Below, one piece after another: positions 9,940 to 22,900 of a DNA stretch of 64,000 nt. Both the position numbers and the translations under genes were made by a program. Each line of letters begins with the position of its first letter. Positions within the stretch are counted from its first letter, which is position 1. The notes under the pieces were generated by a model. It saw nothing but the letters and a program-made list of their open reading frames with translations. It was not told the DNA's origin and ran no database searches. This DNA is from Cristatella mucedo (taxonomy: Eukaryota; Bryozoa; Phylactolaemata; Cristatellidae), in the NCBI GenBank assembly GCA_009760855.2, contig WPIO01000130.1:242501-306500 (forward strand). Reading direction: 5' to 3'.

Positions 9940-10030
9940 TCGCAGCGGAGAACTGACGTCCTATTCCCAGCCGTCGCGGCAGACGTGCGGGACGCAAACG
10001 ATGCTTTTATACTCTGTGGGGTCAAGGTCG
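9940..10030 (-). promoter_or_regulatory. Probable MTFP1 promoter, TATA-like box
   Basis: On the minus strand, TATAAAA lies at 10011-10005, followed by CpG-rich DNA and GACGTCAG (a CRE-like core) overlapping an arthropod-type initiator TCAGT at about 9956-9952, shortly before the ATG. The TATA-to-initiator distance (about 50 bases) is longer than the usual 30, so the true start site is uncertain. Confidence 0.4.
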
Positions 10031-10227
10031 CACTGAGAGGATCTTTATTAGATACCCGAGCCTCCGGAGCTGGGAGCCTCAATTGCTGCCTTCATTAGGA
10101 TTCCTCAAAACTCGAATCGCGAAGGCCCTTCAAACTTCAAATCTTCAAGAAAAACCAACTTGAATCGGTAATTTAAAATCTTCATAACGGAAATACAGGA
10201 AATTGTTGCGATTTTGCTCTTAGAAAG

Positions 10228-10676
10228 ATGCACAGCGAGTGGAGGAGCCGGGAGAGGGAGCATTTGCTCCCCCTCAATATAGAGCGGGGCCGTGCCCTGC
10301 GGCGCGCCTACACCTACATCCTCGACTGTCTCCAGCGAGGAAATTATGTCCTTCCAGTCGATGAGCAACCATCGTGTACGCGTAAAATGAACACTGCGAT
10401 TGTGTGCTATCTAATTTCGAGAATTTTGGGTCTTGATCCCTACATGAGAATCCTGGCTCCGTCCCGGCATGTAGCCCGAGTTCAGCTCAGGCTCTGCGAT
10501 GAAGAAAATGACATGAAACATCAGCGATGGCCGTATTTATGCGAATACTTTTGTGGAGGGCGAGAAACGCACAGCCTTAAATGCTGGCGAATTTTGAGTC
10601 TAATGTTCCCCGATCACCAAAAGCAGAAAGCAAGGTTTCATTTTGGTGCGCTTTTCAAGACACGGCGGCGATCCAG
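10228..10676 (+). CDS. Candidate first exon of a divergent gene, unidentified
   Basis: A plus-strand frame opens at ATG 10228 and continues for about 150 codons to a strong donor, GATCCAG|GTAATG (intron would start at 10677). The first 40 or so codons have a clear G/C bias at third positions (REREHLLPLNIERGRALRRA then YTYILDCLQRG). The later half is AT-richer and less gene-like, so the real exon may be shorter. I recognise no domain. It starts about 290 bases from the MTFP1 ATG and points the other way, which fits a shared promoter. A competing minus-strand frame (10368-10105) exists. Confidence 0.3.
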
Positions 10677-10679
10677 GTA

Positions 10680-11640
10680 ATGTATAGAATCCAATACTGA
10701 CTTTTAAGTTTCTTTCATCGCAGTTTTTTGGTAAAAACCACAGGAATGCGTTTCTCATTTCTTGATGTATGTTTTCCTTCTTTGCATGTCCAAGATGTAT
10801 GAATTACAAACATAACTACAAAATCTGCTGCGACAACTACTGCCATATAAAGATAGTTCAACTTGCGACTGAGGCGTAATGCTGCGTCTGTATCCGATAG
10901 CTGCCCAATCGTGGTAAGGGTGACAGCATTGACAGCATTTCCTTACAAAGTCAGCCTTTCTAATTACGTCGCTGCATAGACTTCCTAAGCTTGCTGAATG
11001 CTCATTTACTGTGCCTAGTTTTGGTGGATCGTGATAAGGGCTATCTACGAAATCTATGCCTAAACTTGGATATACTGATAAGAAAAGAATATGACACATA
11101 ATAAAGATGTTCTTTAGTTTCTTTTACTACTCAATGCCGAAAAGTTTTAATTTCGATGTCAAGGTAATTTGTTCGTTATCTGAAGCATGACCTTTCTTTA
11201 ATATGCGCACAGGAAGTGTATTTAGGGACACAGCTGCTATCGCCAGCAGGTGAATGACATAAGCCTCAAAATCCAGCAGCATTTTAAGAACGTACATTGC
11301 TTTGTCTCCACATTTTGTGCCGCATACACGTGGTTATCTGTGGCGCGGTACGGTTTTTTCCACTGAATGCCTGAGCTCGGGATGTAGGTATGTTGTTTTA
11401 AGGAACAGACACATTTTCATCGGGATCGTCTTTACGGTCCATCTAGCCAGTTCACTATTGGTTTAGTTCAAGGACTAATTCTGCATTTCTATACGTATTT
11501 GCACCGTTGAGATGCACTTGTTCATTCAGTAACACAAAATCCGCAAGAAGTTGTCAATTCCGGTGTGCGATGTTCTGAGCGCTAGAGTAAATCTTTTTTC
11601 TTCATTTCGCACCGGGTATATTACGGTAGACTCCGCCCAC
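10680..11640. other. No recognised feature
   Basis: AT-rich, non-repetitive-looking DNA. One minus-strand frame (11099-10755, 114 codons) has no recognised motif. Confidence 0.4.
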
Positions 11641-12180
11641 CCACTCTTACGAGTCCGCTAAACATCCGCTTCGCATGCAGGCACACCTTTTCGTGTGGCG
11701 GAGTGGAGTTTGGTACGGCTGCAGCTCTCCTGCTATAAGCTCGCCGCCTTGCTTCACGCGCGAGCCCACTTTTTCGCAAGCGAAGGGCGGCCTCTGGGCA
11801 CTCCGGGCGTCTCCTGCTGCCACGTCCTGCTGGTGCTGCGCTCTCACCCGCCGAAGCGCATTTCTCACCTACCTCTACCTGCAGCGGCGCATTGAAGTGA
11901 CTCGGCGAAGTTGCTCAGTCGGCTCGTCGGCTTCGACGGCGGATCGCTCGGACGGATAGTGTGCAGAGCAAGCAGCAGCGCTCGCGACTCCAAGATGGGA
12001 GCTCGAGCGAAAAGGAAAAGAGGATTCCGCGGCACTACCTGGAGCGGCGACCGCAGCGTCCTACGTACTACTCGCGAGCCTGACTGGCAGCCGGCCTCGC
12101 CGGTCGCGCCGGCCGGCGAGGCCGGCTGCTCGAAGCGAGCAGAGCGCTGGCTTCGGGCGCCGCGCTCGTAGCGGCGCTGG
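11640..12180. promoter_or_regulatory. CpG-rich island-like segment
   Basis: GC content and CpG density rise sharply compared with both flanks. Several short plus-strand frames are open, including ATG 11995 (MGARAKRKRGFRGTTWSG...). A TCAGT initiator-like motif occurs near 11914. This could be a promoter with a first exon, but no donor or homology supports a gene. Confidence 0.35.
12088..12128. other. Perfect 16-bp GC hairpin
   Basis: The arms at 12088-12103 (CAGCCGGCCTCGCCGG) and 12113-12128 are exact reverse complements around a 9-base loop. A second small hairpin (CTGCTCG, AAG, CGAGCAG) follows directly at about 12125-12141. Confidence 0.9.
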
Positions 12181-13124
12181 TCCTTGCCGATTCGTGGCGA
12201 ATACTTGCGACGGCCCCCAATCGGGGCTAGCGACGTGCAGCGATGCGTAGAGCGGGGCTAGCGATGTCTAGATACTGTTGCATATAGCTATGCCGACAGC
12301 AGCCGAACGCGGCAGCGATGAAGAGCTATACCTTAAAATAGCTAGTCTATGTATCTATAGCTATATACATATCTATAGCGTTAGTGCCAGATAAGTCTAT
12401 TCGAAAGCCGCGGAGAGTTACAGGTATCCGCCGTCACACGTAGAGTACACCTGCTTATCATACGACGCCAGAGCGCCACTGAACTGCCGACCGGCACAAA
12501 GCCTCGGTCGAAACTCCCTCCGGCCTCGGCACCTTAAACTTAGCTTACTCCCTTGCGAGTGATATGGGCTTTTATGCAGCCAGACCTTGAATGTTGACTT
12601 GGGCAGTTCCTTGCCTTTATAGTTCTGGAGCCCCCATTTTCGGAGACGAGTTCGAGAACAGAAAATATCGCATGAGCTGTGTAACAAGTATTCTAAAAGT
12701 GTAGCCCGAATTCGTAGACTATGAATTAGAGACTTGTCTTACACGATGGCGATTTGTAATAGACGACGCTTGAAGACTAAGGAGGATACCATACAATAGA
12801 GACCAGTTAATTTTTGGAAACGTTCATTTCGTCCAGATGCGCCAAGTATCTTGGGTGTCCGTTGTGATTTTCACGGTCTTAGTCAACTGATCAAAAGCAG
12901 CTAGACACGCGAAATTCGTTTACCATATGAGCAATCGCTAATCGATATATCTGAAAAACTTGATGGCATCGTAGCGCCACTCCTAATTAAAAATAAAAAC
13001 CCTCCAACTAGAGCTTCGCAAAATTAAGCATCATCTAGCGGATCAATCGTTGAGCAATGCTGGGAATCTCGAGTTCTCCATCGGCAGCTGTCCCGGTGTC
13101 AAAAATCCATCCAAGTAGAACATC
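12181..13124. other. No recognised feature
   Basis: Short AT steps around 12340-12380 (TATAGCTATATAC) and no coding signal beyond a weak minus-strand frame at 12687-12418. Confidence 0.4.
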
Positions 13125-13285
13125 GTAGCTACGTTTCAGGATTTTTATATCAGACCCTGAGTCTTAACTCACGGGTAAGGCGTTCGTATTTCAAGACCAA
13201 GGTCGTGATTTTTAGTCCTGCAGCTGGCCATCCCTTTATAGCCTACTGCAAGTGGTGGTGATAACAAATGCGGCTATTTGACCGC
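13125..13285 (+). repeat. SINE family T1, decayed, plus
   Basis: The order is recognisable: CTCACGGGTAAGGCGTTCGT, AAGACCAAGGTCGTGATTTT in place of the B box, then CTGCAAGTGGTGGTGATAAC and GGCTATTTGACCGCTAGG. The B box itself is lost. Confidence 0.55.
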
Positions 13286-13464
13286 TAGGTAAATGAAGGC
13301 ATGAAATCAGATGATCTTAACTTTCCTTTAGGACAGAAAATACTTACTTAAGGCCTTAAGGTTTTGCTTGCAATCATGACGACTCCTTTGATAGGGACCT
13401 CAACCCTCTCTTGGACATACGCTTATCTGGTGCAGAACGATCTCCATCTTTGATAGCGAGAGCT

Positions 13465-13907
13465 CTACCTTCGCGAAGTCATGCAGCTAGCTGCAGCCCG
13501 CGGATCTGAGCGAAATCGCAAAGGTACAAACAAGTCTGCGATTGGTACGAAGCGGGTCCTGCGGCACTTGCGGCCTGCTGCAGACCACTTCGACTCTTTT
13601 CTTGACGGGCTTCGAAAAGGGAGACCCGTGACCGCCCCTCTGATCTTACGGAGCTGGGCAGCCAGCACCTTCAATTTTCAAGAGTAGCGGCAGAGTCGTC
13701 AATGCGTTGCACGTCGAAGGCTGCGCCGACGCTTCGCGAGCTCCACCAGCGACCAATCGCACCAAAAATCTCGTGCAAGGGCTTAATGATGGCTGAAAGA
13801 ATGAAGGAATGTAAGGCTGGGCGACTCGCGATATGTTCTCCGTTGGGGATATAGATCTCCTCGGGGATACGGGTCGCCGAGTGCAGAAAGAGCCCCAGAT
13901 GGGACAA
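13465..13907. other. CpG-rich stretch with overlapping open frames
   Basis: Short frames on both strands (13481-13687 plus; 13674-13465 and 13907-13671 minus) have no recognised domain or convincing splice sites. Confidence 0.3.
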
Positions 13908-14049
13908 TCCTTTTTTACGATAGCTGCCTCACCAACTGGTCGGTTGGTTCACTTTGAATAATTTGTGATCGCCAGCTGGTCGAGCTACTTTCCCCACAGT
14001 ATATGAAATTCGAACGTGTTGGTCACACTCACTTTGACGTGATTTATAC

Positions 14050-14160
14050 TGGGTCCTAGCCCAGGGGCAAGATGCTCGAACTTGACGACCCAGATCGTGA
14101 GTTTGATTCCGATAGCTGGCAAACTTTTATTGCTCGCTACAAGGGGCTCCGATGAACTCC
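14050..14160 (+). repeat. SINE family T1 fragment, plus
   Basis: CCTAGCCCAGGGGCAAGATG (A-box end) and CGTGAGTTTGATTCCGATAG (B-box region), then a shortened body. There is no tail. Confidence 0.45.
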
Positions 14161-14169
14161 GAGGCTCTT

Positions 14170-15536
14170 CTGAATTTACATACATGAAAAGATTGAATCG
14201 GCCAAAACTTATTTTACTTTACGGATTATCAGTTTCGTCATTAAACATCGTTGCAGGCATCTAGTTTCCTACGCTTTTGTTGGTGCATTTTCAGTGTTTT
14301 GCGACGTTCAAATATTGTAGAATCTCACAGGGCTTGCTTTTTGTTTAATTTGAGCGAATCATGGCTTTCTTACTTGTAAGGCAACGTGCCGTCATGTTTT
14401 TAAATCCTCCGAACTTAGGTGAACAGGGAGTTTTGCATCTTGCATTTCTATACACTTTGATAGGCTATGGGCTAACGGTGCTTCTGCAGACACATAAAGT
14501 GGCTCAAGAGATCCCTTGCAATGAGGCTACTGAACCACATTTGCCTCTGAAACTTGTTTTTGAAACGACTTCTGCTTTTAGAATTCCAAACGGTAGAACT
14601 TCAGCTGAATTAAAACTGGAGCTGAAACGGCCCTTCCTTTTTCCTGCGATCTCATCTTCTCAATTGCTACAAAGTGGAGACTGCTTACATAGCAAACAGT
14701 GCTCAATGTGAGCTGCCTACTGACTGGTCAGGCTCTACTGAACGTAAGTGCTCTCTAGCACTGTGCAGGTGACTGCTTAAGTGCATATGACCACCCAAGC
14801 CGGTGTGACACTCCCAAACGGATACGACACAGTCGTGCAAATTTGACACGCACATACAGGCATGACACACAAACGACATCAATAATCACAAACACTTGCA
14901 ATGAAGCAAAATAGAAATAACTTGGCATGATTAAAAAAATCACTTATTAATCATTTAGTAACCAACAAAGTGCTCGCCACAACAACGGACGGCTACGTGA
15001 CAAAGAACTAAAAAATTGCCAAAGAAATCTTATCACTCAAGCTGATTGCCGTGGCAAAAACGTCGGTCGTGCAGACAGCTGCTACTTATACCGACCACTG
15101 TGCAGATGGAGAAGGGGGCGCAGAGCATCAACTGCTACGAATAGAAAACATTGATATTGCAGACTAGGCTTGCACCAACGTAGACAAGCAGGTCGCAGGC
15201 AAGCCACCAGAGTGCCCAATAAACAGCCTAGTGTTCGGCATAAGTAAATCTGCAGGCCTAGGAGCTGCTAAATACATAATTAATCAGAACTCACTATGAC
15301 TTGCAAGACTGGCCGCTGCAGCACGCCACGCTATGCACAGGAACAGCTAGCTGTATGGACACACTCCGACCAGGCCCTGAATAGCAGTGCTGAGCGAATT
15401 TGGAGGACCACTCGGAGGGCTAATCCCATGGGGGGGAGCAGCAGCAGAAACCTCTGCCTGCCCGGTGCAGCAAAGCAACCACACCCCGAGCACTCCTTCG
15501 CGGGACCGGCGTCCTCCTTAGAACAGCCGCATATGG
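14170..15536. other. Region 3' of the GT92 gene
   Basis: This lies downstream of the GT92 stop codon. A plus-strand 116-codon frame (14361-14711) has no recognised motif. I see no AATAAA on the minus strand close to the GT92 stop, so its 3' UTR end is not placed. Confidence 0.4.
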
Positions 15537-16082
15537 TCACGTGACTAATCCGGCTGCGCGAAGGCGCTCGCCGACACGTCGCTCGATCTCGGCGCCGTGC
15601 TGTTCCGCCAGGAACGTGTCTTCGACGCCCTTGCTCAGCATGTCTGCCTCGACGTACGGGTCGCCCCAGTCGCGGTAGTGCTGCAGCAGGGCCTCCTCGA
15701 CGGGCACGGCGCACTGCTCGTAGCCGTCAACGAGCTCGGGAGTGTGCACGAGCAGATAGTCGGCTCGCTGCGCCAAGACGAAGTACTTGGAGCGCTCGTT
15801 GAGCGGCCAAACAAGCTTCTCACGCCACGTCTTCAGCAGGGTCTGCATTCGGTAGCGCCTGGCAGCCCTGCCTTGGCGGCCGCCCGCTGCACCGTACAGC
15901 TTGCCGTCGGGCCACTCGAGCTTGAAGAACGTGTTCCTAAACTGCCACGAGCCAATCGACGACGGCCGCTCGGCGACGTTGCAGCGTGAGCGCACCGCAA
16001 TGCCGCCCCAGCTCTGCGGCGGACCGCTGGAGGCACGCGGCACGATGAACTCGTCCACGTCCAGGACCACCAGGTAAGTGGC
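15537..16082 (-). CDS. GT92 terminal exon with DVDEF motif
   Basis: The acceptor ATTTGCAG ends at 16083, in phase 0. The exon encodes 181 residues to the TGA at 15539-15537. It opens with [16 protein letters not shown], the most conserved GT92 block. Further on come [10 protein letters not shown], an RSKYFVL stretch and LLVHTPEL, whose histidine lies in a region conserved in the family, and then [14 protein letters not shown] content is very high here, and other frames of this exon are therefore also open. Confidence 0.88.
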   Translation of the reverse strand, partial: ATYLVVLDVDEFIVPRASSGPPQSWGGIAVRSRCNVAERPSSIGSWQFRNTFFKLEWPDGKLYGAAGGRQGRAARRYRMQTLLKTWREKLVWPLNERSKYFVLAQRADYLLVHTPELVDGYEQCAVPVEEALLQHYRDWGDPYVEADMLSKGVEDTFLAEQHGAEIERRVGERLRAAGLVT

Positions 16083-18580
16083 CTGCAAATGACCGGCCTC
16101 GGTCACGAAAGTGCGTCGAGACACAAGGGGCAGCCGATGCCGGTGGCTGCAGCGGTCTGCTCTCCGGGTTCGCCAAAAAGCAAGCACAAGCAAGCTCACA
16201 ACAGGCGGGTGGAAGGAAGGGGTAGCAGTCGACACGAGCGAGTGTAGGCCGAGCACAGACAGCATACTCTCAACCAAGCACTGAAACAGCGGCGTGACGT
16301 GAAGCCGCCAGTCGACTAAACGATTGCAATGCACTAGGCATATCAGCTATACACTTTAACACGACTAAAAGGAAAATGCAACGTGGGCACACAGTAGAAG
16401 CAGAAAACAATCACACAAGCTAAACAATATAAAGAAGCCCTTTCTCAATCTGTCGTCTAACGGTACAAACTGGGTGGCCGGCACCGATGTAGCAACCGTC
16501 ACCGTGTGCCCGGAAGAAAGCACGACATATACCACTGTAGAATGGACACAAACCCAGAAGAGGGTGGCCTCACTCAGATAAGCAGGAACTATTGAGATCT
16601 CCCGATCACGTACACACACAGCTACACGACGATCCCACCTGTCACCCAACTTCCTACCGTCTGAAGATTTCGGTACAAGCAGTCCTGAAATGCAGCCATT
16701 TGTGCAAAGTAGCTCATTTTTTCTTCACCGCCGTCGTAAAGCGGCCAAGGCACCACGGCTGCCATGCCCTCCTGAACGTAAGCATCTAGCAGGCGCCACA
16801 GCTCCCGGCCAGCGCTGCTGTAGTTGTAGAAGACGAAGCGCTCTGCGCCGAACATCGAGTTGATCTCGACGAATTCTGCGAGTGCCACTGCACTGGAAAA
16901 GACAGGTGGCCAGTACAGCTGCTGCCCTTGCCACGGTGCACAGTCACGAGTTAAACGCCAGGCATCACGGGTGCACACACGGTTATGCCATTCCGAAGCA
17001 ATGACCACAGTGAAGCCAGCAAGGCCTGCTAAGCAGCAACAGCAGCAGCCACCGTCGCCACTTCTTCTCATTTATGTCTGTGATTTTACACAGCCAATAA
17101 GACAAACAACATTCGACAGGAGAACTTTCTGCAGCTCACTCGAAGCCTAATCGGCTTTCGATGCACGTGCGGTGGCCAACAGACTTCATCTCACTGATAA
17201 AGGGAAATACTTGGGGGCATGGCTGAGTCAGTTCGACAGTCAAGAAAGTAAGCAAAGCAAGTAAAGTAAAGGTAAGCTGATCCAACAAACTGATTTTTAT
17301 AGTGGCAGAAGAGCCTTCACAGCTATGACCTTGCAGCAGGCGAAAAAGGATTGCCTGTTGCAGGACTCAAACCTACCACTTGGGTCGTGAAACGAAAGCA
17401 CCTTAGCCCTAGGCTAAGACCCTAGGGCTAAAAGTGTGGAAGCGGCAGATGCACAACCGGCTGCAGCGGATGTGCCAGAGTAGAAAGCAGGAGAGATAAC
17501 ACTGCACGAGTATCATGCACGAGTATAAAGTGAAAGTGGGCTGATTCAACAGCCTCATTTACATAGAGCAAGAAGAGCCAGAGCAGCTATCACCCAGCTG
17601 GCAGTTGGTAGCAACAGATTGCTGCTTCAGGACTCGAACCCACGACCTGGTTCGTGGATTACAAGTACCTTATCCACGGGGCACGACTCGTGAGTTCCAC
17701 GGTTTAGGACCTGTAGAGCAAAAGGTTCTGCTGCCAATAGCCTATAAGAGAAAGAACGATACAACTATTGCATTGTCTTGAGAGGATCTGAGTGTTCGGG
17801 AGGCTGAAACTGGTGCCGAAGTTCAGCTCAGCTCAGCCTGGGGGGCCAGTGCGTAGTGGTCATAGCTCAACTCAAAGATTTTACACCTTGTTCATTGGTC
17901 AACCGGGAGTCATCACATTTCCTTTAGCAATGGAAACATCCGACTTAATTTCTTTGATTGGTAGGCAGGCGAATTTAGGATCTGGGAGGGGGCTCGCCAG
18001 CTTTGTGCATTGCACATGAGTGACCTATCCATAATCACACGGCTTTCGCATGCAGTCTGTGCTGCGGCTGCTTTGGTGCCTTTTCTCCTTACAGGTAAAA
18101 TGGTCGAGTAGGCAGCACAGCTACCTGGCAGATCTGACGAAATACGGTTAGTAAGTAGGCAAGCCCCCTCACGCCCAACCTTGCCGGATGGGTCCTGGTA
18201 GGTTGCCACTGCAGCTGCTGCGAGGCCTGCAGTAGCAATGCAGCTGCTTTCTGTGTGGACTTCCTTGCCGCTGCCGAGAGCTGACTGGAAGCTTTGCGTG
18301 TCCGAGGCCAATCTGCTTCCTCGTCGGGCACGACTCATCGTCAACAGCAGGCATCGAGCAGCAATAGAGGAGCCTAAGCGTCTGTCACCGCATCCAATCG
18401 TAGCCAACCCCCAGCAACGACCAAAGAGGGCAGCACACAATTATGGCTAGAATTTCGACTGTGGTAGTGGCACACTCTATCCACCGGTCTGCATCGGTAT
18501 AGCAACACATCTTGTTCAAAGCTGGGCAGAAACCAACTGAGTATATGCCGATCAGCAGTCAGGCTGCTCTTCTCTCTCTC

Positions 18581-18649
<69 letters not shown>

Positions 18650-18692
18650 GTCTCTCTCTCTCTCTGTCTCTGTCTCTGTCTCTGTCTCTGTC

Positions 18693-18724
<32 letters not shown>

Positions 18725-18762
18725 CCTCTCCCTCTCCCTCTCCCTCTCCCTCTCCCTCTCCC

Positions 18763-18857
<95 letters not shown>

Positions 18858-19836
18858 GAGGAGGGAGGGGAGGGGGAGGATGCCGGCGTCAGGTATGGCA
18901 ACACATGCAGATGTGAAGAGGCTGCTGAAGGGGCTCGACAGCGTAACTTACACTGCAAGCAGCCACGGTGCAGGCTAAGAACACGCCTGTCTAGCTGCTG
19001 CTTCAGAGTGCAGCAAAATGGATACATGGCAGATGTTGCAAATGGATTCCCACAGCATGCAACTGCAGCTACTTCTCGTGTGCTGATGCTCGGCTCGGCT
19101 CCTTGTGCTGCCATTCTTCTAATTTTATTCATTATGGCAGTCCTTGAAGCCACTTCGTTACTACAAACATGTTTGATCGTTCTTGGGGCTCTGCCATGCT
19201 TTTGACGCTTTCTTTGTTCTGTGAGATGCACACGAAGCAAAAACATTTAGGGCTTCCAGTGCACAATAAGAAACTCTCGAGTGTAATAACCACATGCTTT
19301 CCTTGGCCTTGTCCTCATTAGTGACTGCAGTCTTTTTCATCGGGTCTTGCTTTCGGTCTCTGTACACAGACCTTTGATCATATCAATAGCTTGCAGGCAA
19401 CTAAAGAGCACGACTTCTGATGCCCCAGCTCCAGGTGCAGTCGGCTTGACACACTGGTTAGGTTAGCAAGCCTGACCAGGCTGAGAGCTCTGCTGGGCCG
19501 GTGGGTCTGAGTCCACGAGTAAGGTGCTCACTCTTCACGACCTTGGTCGTGGTTCGAGTATTGCAGCACGCAATTCTTTACAGTCCACTGAAAACGTTGG
19601 GGTAGCAACTAGGCTTTTCTGCTGCTATATAGACAGCGCTGTTGAATCCACCGACCCTTATGTTGTATCCACTGACCCTTGTTTATAGTCAAGGTCGGCG
19701 TAGGGTGATGACAGCACCAAAGCCAGCTACCAAGCCAAAAGTTTCATCCAGTTGCTGCACGAGTGTACTGTGGTGATACCTTGAGTATGTGCATGTAGGT
19801 ACACGAGCGCGAGTGAGCACATATGTTCTTGCGCGC

Positions 19837-19906
<70 letters not shown>

Positions 19907-22900
19907 CTGCCTGCCAGCATGGGCATGCGCATGTGGTGGGACGATGCTCTGTAGAAGGGCCTGAATTGTATGCCTTTAAAGTTAGTTCCTTGACCCCTGT
20001 GTGCTACTGAGGCCTTTGGGGGTATCTTGAGTACACAGCTTTACACACATACAGCAGTGTTTAGCAAGATATTGGGAAAGGCATCTTAGTCTCACTACTA
20101 AAATAATGGCATTCACTCTGTCATCTTCAATCTCTCTCCATGTGGCAGCATTGGTGTCTTCTCAATCTTGTTTTAAAAGAGTCAGTAAGCCGGTCGGACT
20201 CTTCATCCATCGACGATGCTCATGCTCCACCGAGTAGATGTAGTTCACGGTCACTTCAAACTTTCAGTCGAATTGACTCTCGGCTGCAATCCTGCTAATC
20301 ATCAGAATACACATACGGCACATCAACGAGAAGAGACTCGAAAGAAGAAAAAGGTTTAATCCAGGCATAAGGCATGAAACTATACCGAAATGAGTGACGG
20401 CAACTAGTGATAGGCAGATCTCACGCTTTGGTGAGAGACTTAAGCACCCTGCCAATGCCAAAGACACTGCTTCTGATGACTAGACAGGCATGAGGTAAGC
20501 CTGGCTAGATGATAAGAGGATGTAATCCCCCCAGGGCTGTCGATGGCTCTAGATGCACCCATCTAAACGAGGGGACAGTGACAAAAAATAATATACAGCA
20601 AAACTCAATGTTATCCAAGGTAGCTGCATGAAGATGCCTGGAGCAAGGGGGGCTGGGGCGCAGTGACAGGGTTGACAAGCCCGAACTGCATCAGGATACA
20701 ATGCTATGAATATCATAGAAACTCTTTACCCCATTCTATACATGCATGCACATTCGGATAAGGTGCATGCAGATTGTACATTGCTTGCACCAAGCACTCA
20801 AAAATAACCAAAGTTAATGGCATTGAGCCACATTAGCCCTACTCAGGGTCATATGTTGACCGTGGAGTCGAAAGAAACGATCCAGTAGCTCTCTAGCACG
20901 GCAGAATAGCTTCCTCCTAGGCCTCGCTAAAGCAACACAGGATAGTGTCCTCACTAGAACAGCCATCCTCCTACAAGATGCTGGATACTAATTTGTCCTC
21001 AGTCTCTTTCTATGCCACAGTCACATTGCATATAGCCTCTAGAAGACCACTGACAACATTTCGGAGACCGGACACATTTTGTTTGGGATGCTAGTGCAGG
21101 TGGCAGCCACATCTGCTGCAAATGCTGCAGCAACCACTTCAGCCTGCCAGTGCTGCCACTGAAGCAGCTGCAGCCATCGATGTGACTGGCTAAACCATCA
21201 GTACGGTGGAAGCAGGTAATGCAAAAACGAGCAGCGCCAGTTATGCTACCTGCTGAAGCTCCTCGAAAATGGTGAAGTGCACACAGCAAATTTAACCTTG
21301 GTATCGAGTGCCTCTAGCGCACGCTGACGTGGCTCCTCTGAGAAGCCAGAGCTCAGCACGGGCAAGACGACCGTGGCAACGCAGCGTGGAGCTGCGCCCT
21401 CCCACAAGCCTACTGAGCTTGGCAGTCCGGCAGGTGCATCGGCCGGGCAGCGGCAGGCGTACAGCACGTTCACGTGACTACAAACAAGCAAGAGGCAAGC
21501 TAGTAGGAAGTCAGTGAAATAGTTAGGCAACTATGGGCCTCACCAGGATAAACGCCAAGATAGCACGTTGCATAAAAAATGCTGGGTGCAGCTGATGAAG
21601 TAACAGCTGTCATCATCCAGCTGTCTAATCAGTCGGTTACTCACAGTGTGGTTTATGACAATGAGACGCCACTTAGTTGAGTTCATGAAGACAGCTGCAC
21701 CTGTGGTCTGATCCCTCCCTGCCTTCAAGCCCATCGAACTCTCCTAACTCACTTGCAGGATTTATTGTAGACATTAGCACTTGCAAAGCAGCAACCTTTT
21801 CAAATAGAATGACAATAAAAACCCTCTTACTAGTTATGGGCCAACCAATGTTTTCTCAGTAATTTGAAACCCTAAACCTCAAAATGGGCTCGGCCAGCAC
21901 ATCTCCTGCAGCGTCTGCATAGAATCTAAGTGTGCCACCCCAAGGTAATCTTTCACTACACGACTACATCACCTCAACACTCAAAACTGCTAACTTCCAG
22001 GTAGGGCCTTTGTTAGACAAGTCTTTGTTAAGCAGTTATAATCAGCCTATATAATTTTCGATGTGGCATCCTTGAGCGAGCCCAGCAGTCCTTTAACATA
22101 GCTTCCAACTCCATGCTTATTTTCTGCCATTTGTGAGATTTAGAGTACTTGTACTAATACCACTATTACTACTGCTACTGAAATTGCTACTACTATGGTA
22201 CAGCTATGAAATAGAACATTGAATTATGCACGGAGTTAGGAAATAAGGACAAGTTAAGCTTTTGATCGGGATGTTATTTAATAATGCCTTTAAGGTTTTG
22301 GAAATTATCTCTAACTGGAAATAATACGAATGAAGAGCCTGACCTTTACAGTCACTCTTAGTGACCATCTTCCGGCGATGAATCATTATGGATTAGCATT
22401 TATGCAGCTACACACCTATATGCATGCATGATCTTTAATATTCAAATTGAATTTCCCACGATGTTTCGTGGGTAGACGCTTTTACGACCGTTTTTGGCAG
22501 GTACACTGCCTCCTTAATTTAGGCGAACCCTGGGAATAATAATAACAATAATAATAATGCACTTGATAAAGCGCCCTCAGAGAACTCAATCTCTTCCTAG
22601 GCGCTTTACATTTGCTGCAAAAGGAAATGCGATTGAATCGTGAGTAATATCATGCTTGATAAAGAACATGAACAACGTGGTTAGTGGTGACATGCACAGG
22701 GTAAGCATGCAAACGTCTTACCAAGGCACTCGGCTTGCCAAAACATTGAGGATGAACTGATAGCATGGGGTTTTGCTAAGATCAAGGAAACAAGTGTGAG
22801 CAAGTAACCTACTCAATCCATGCTATCGTTAGGTGTTGTGTTACTGTGGGTTCAGTAGCAGCAGATCTAGCGGAGTCTCGCCGAGGCATAAGCGTGGGCG

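Noticed and set aside
10505-10600. Similarity of the EYFCG stretch here to one at 42740
   Set aside because: Five residues in otherwise different sequence. The nucleotide match is too short to mean common origin.
15331-16176. Additional open frames over the GT92 terminal exon on both strands
   Set aside because: The exon is very GC-rich and other frames stay open by chance. Only the frame with DVDEF matches a family.
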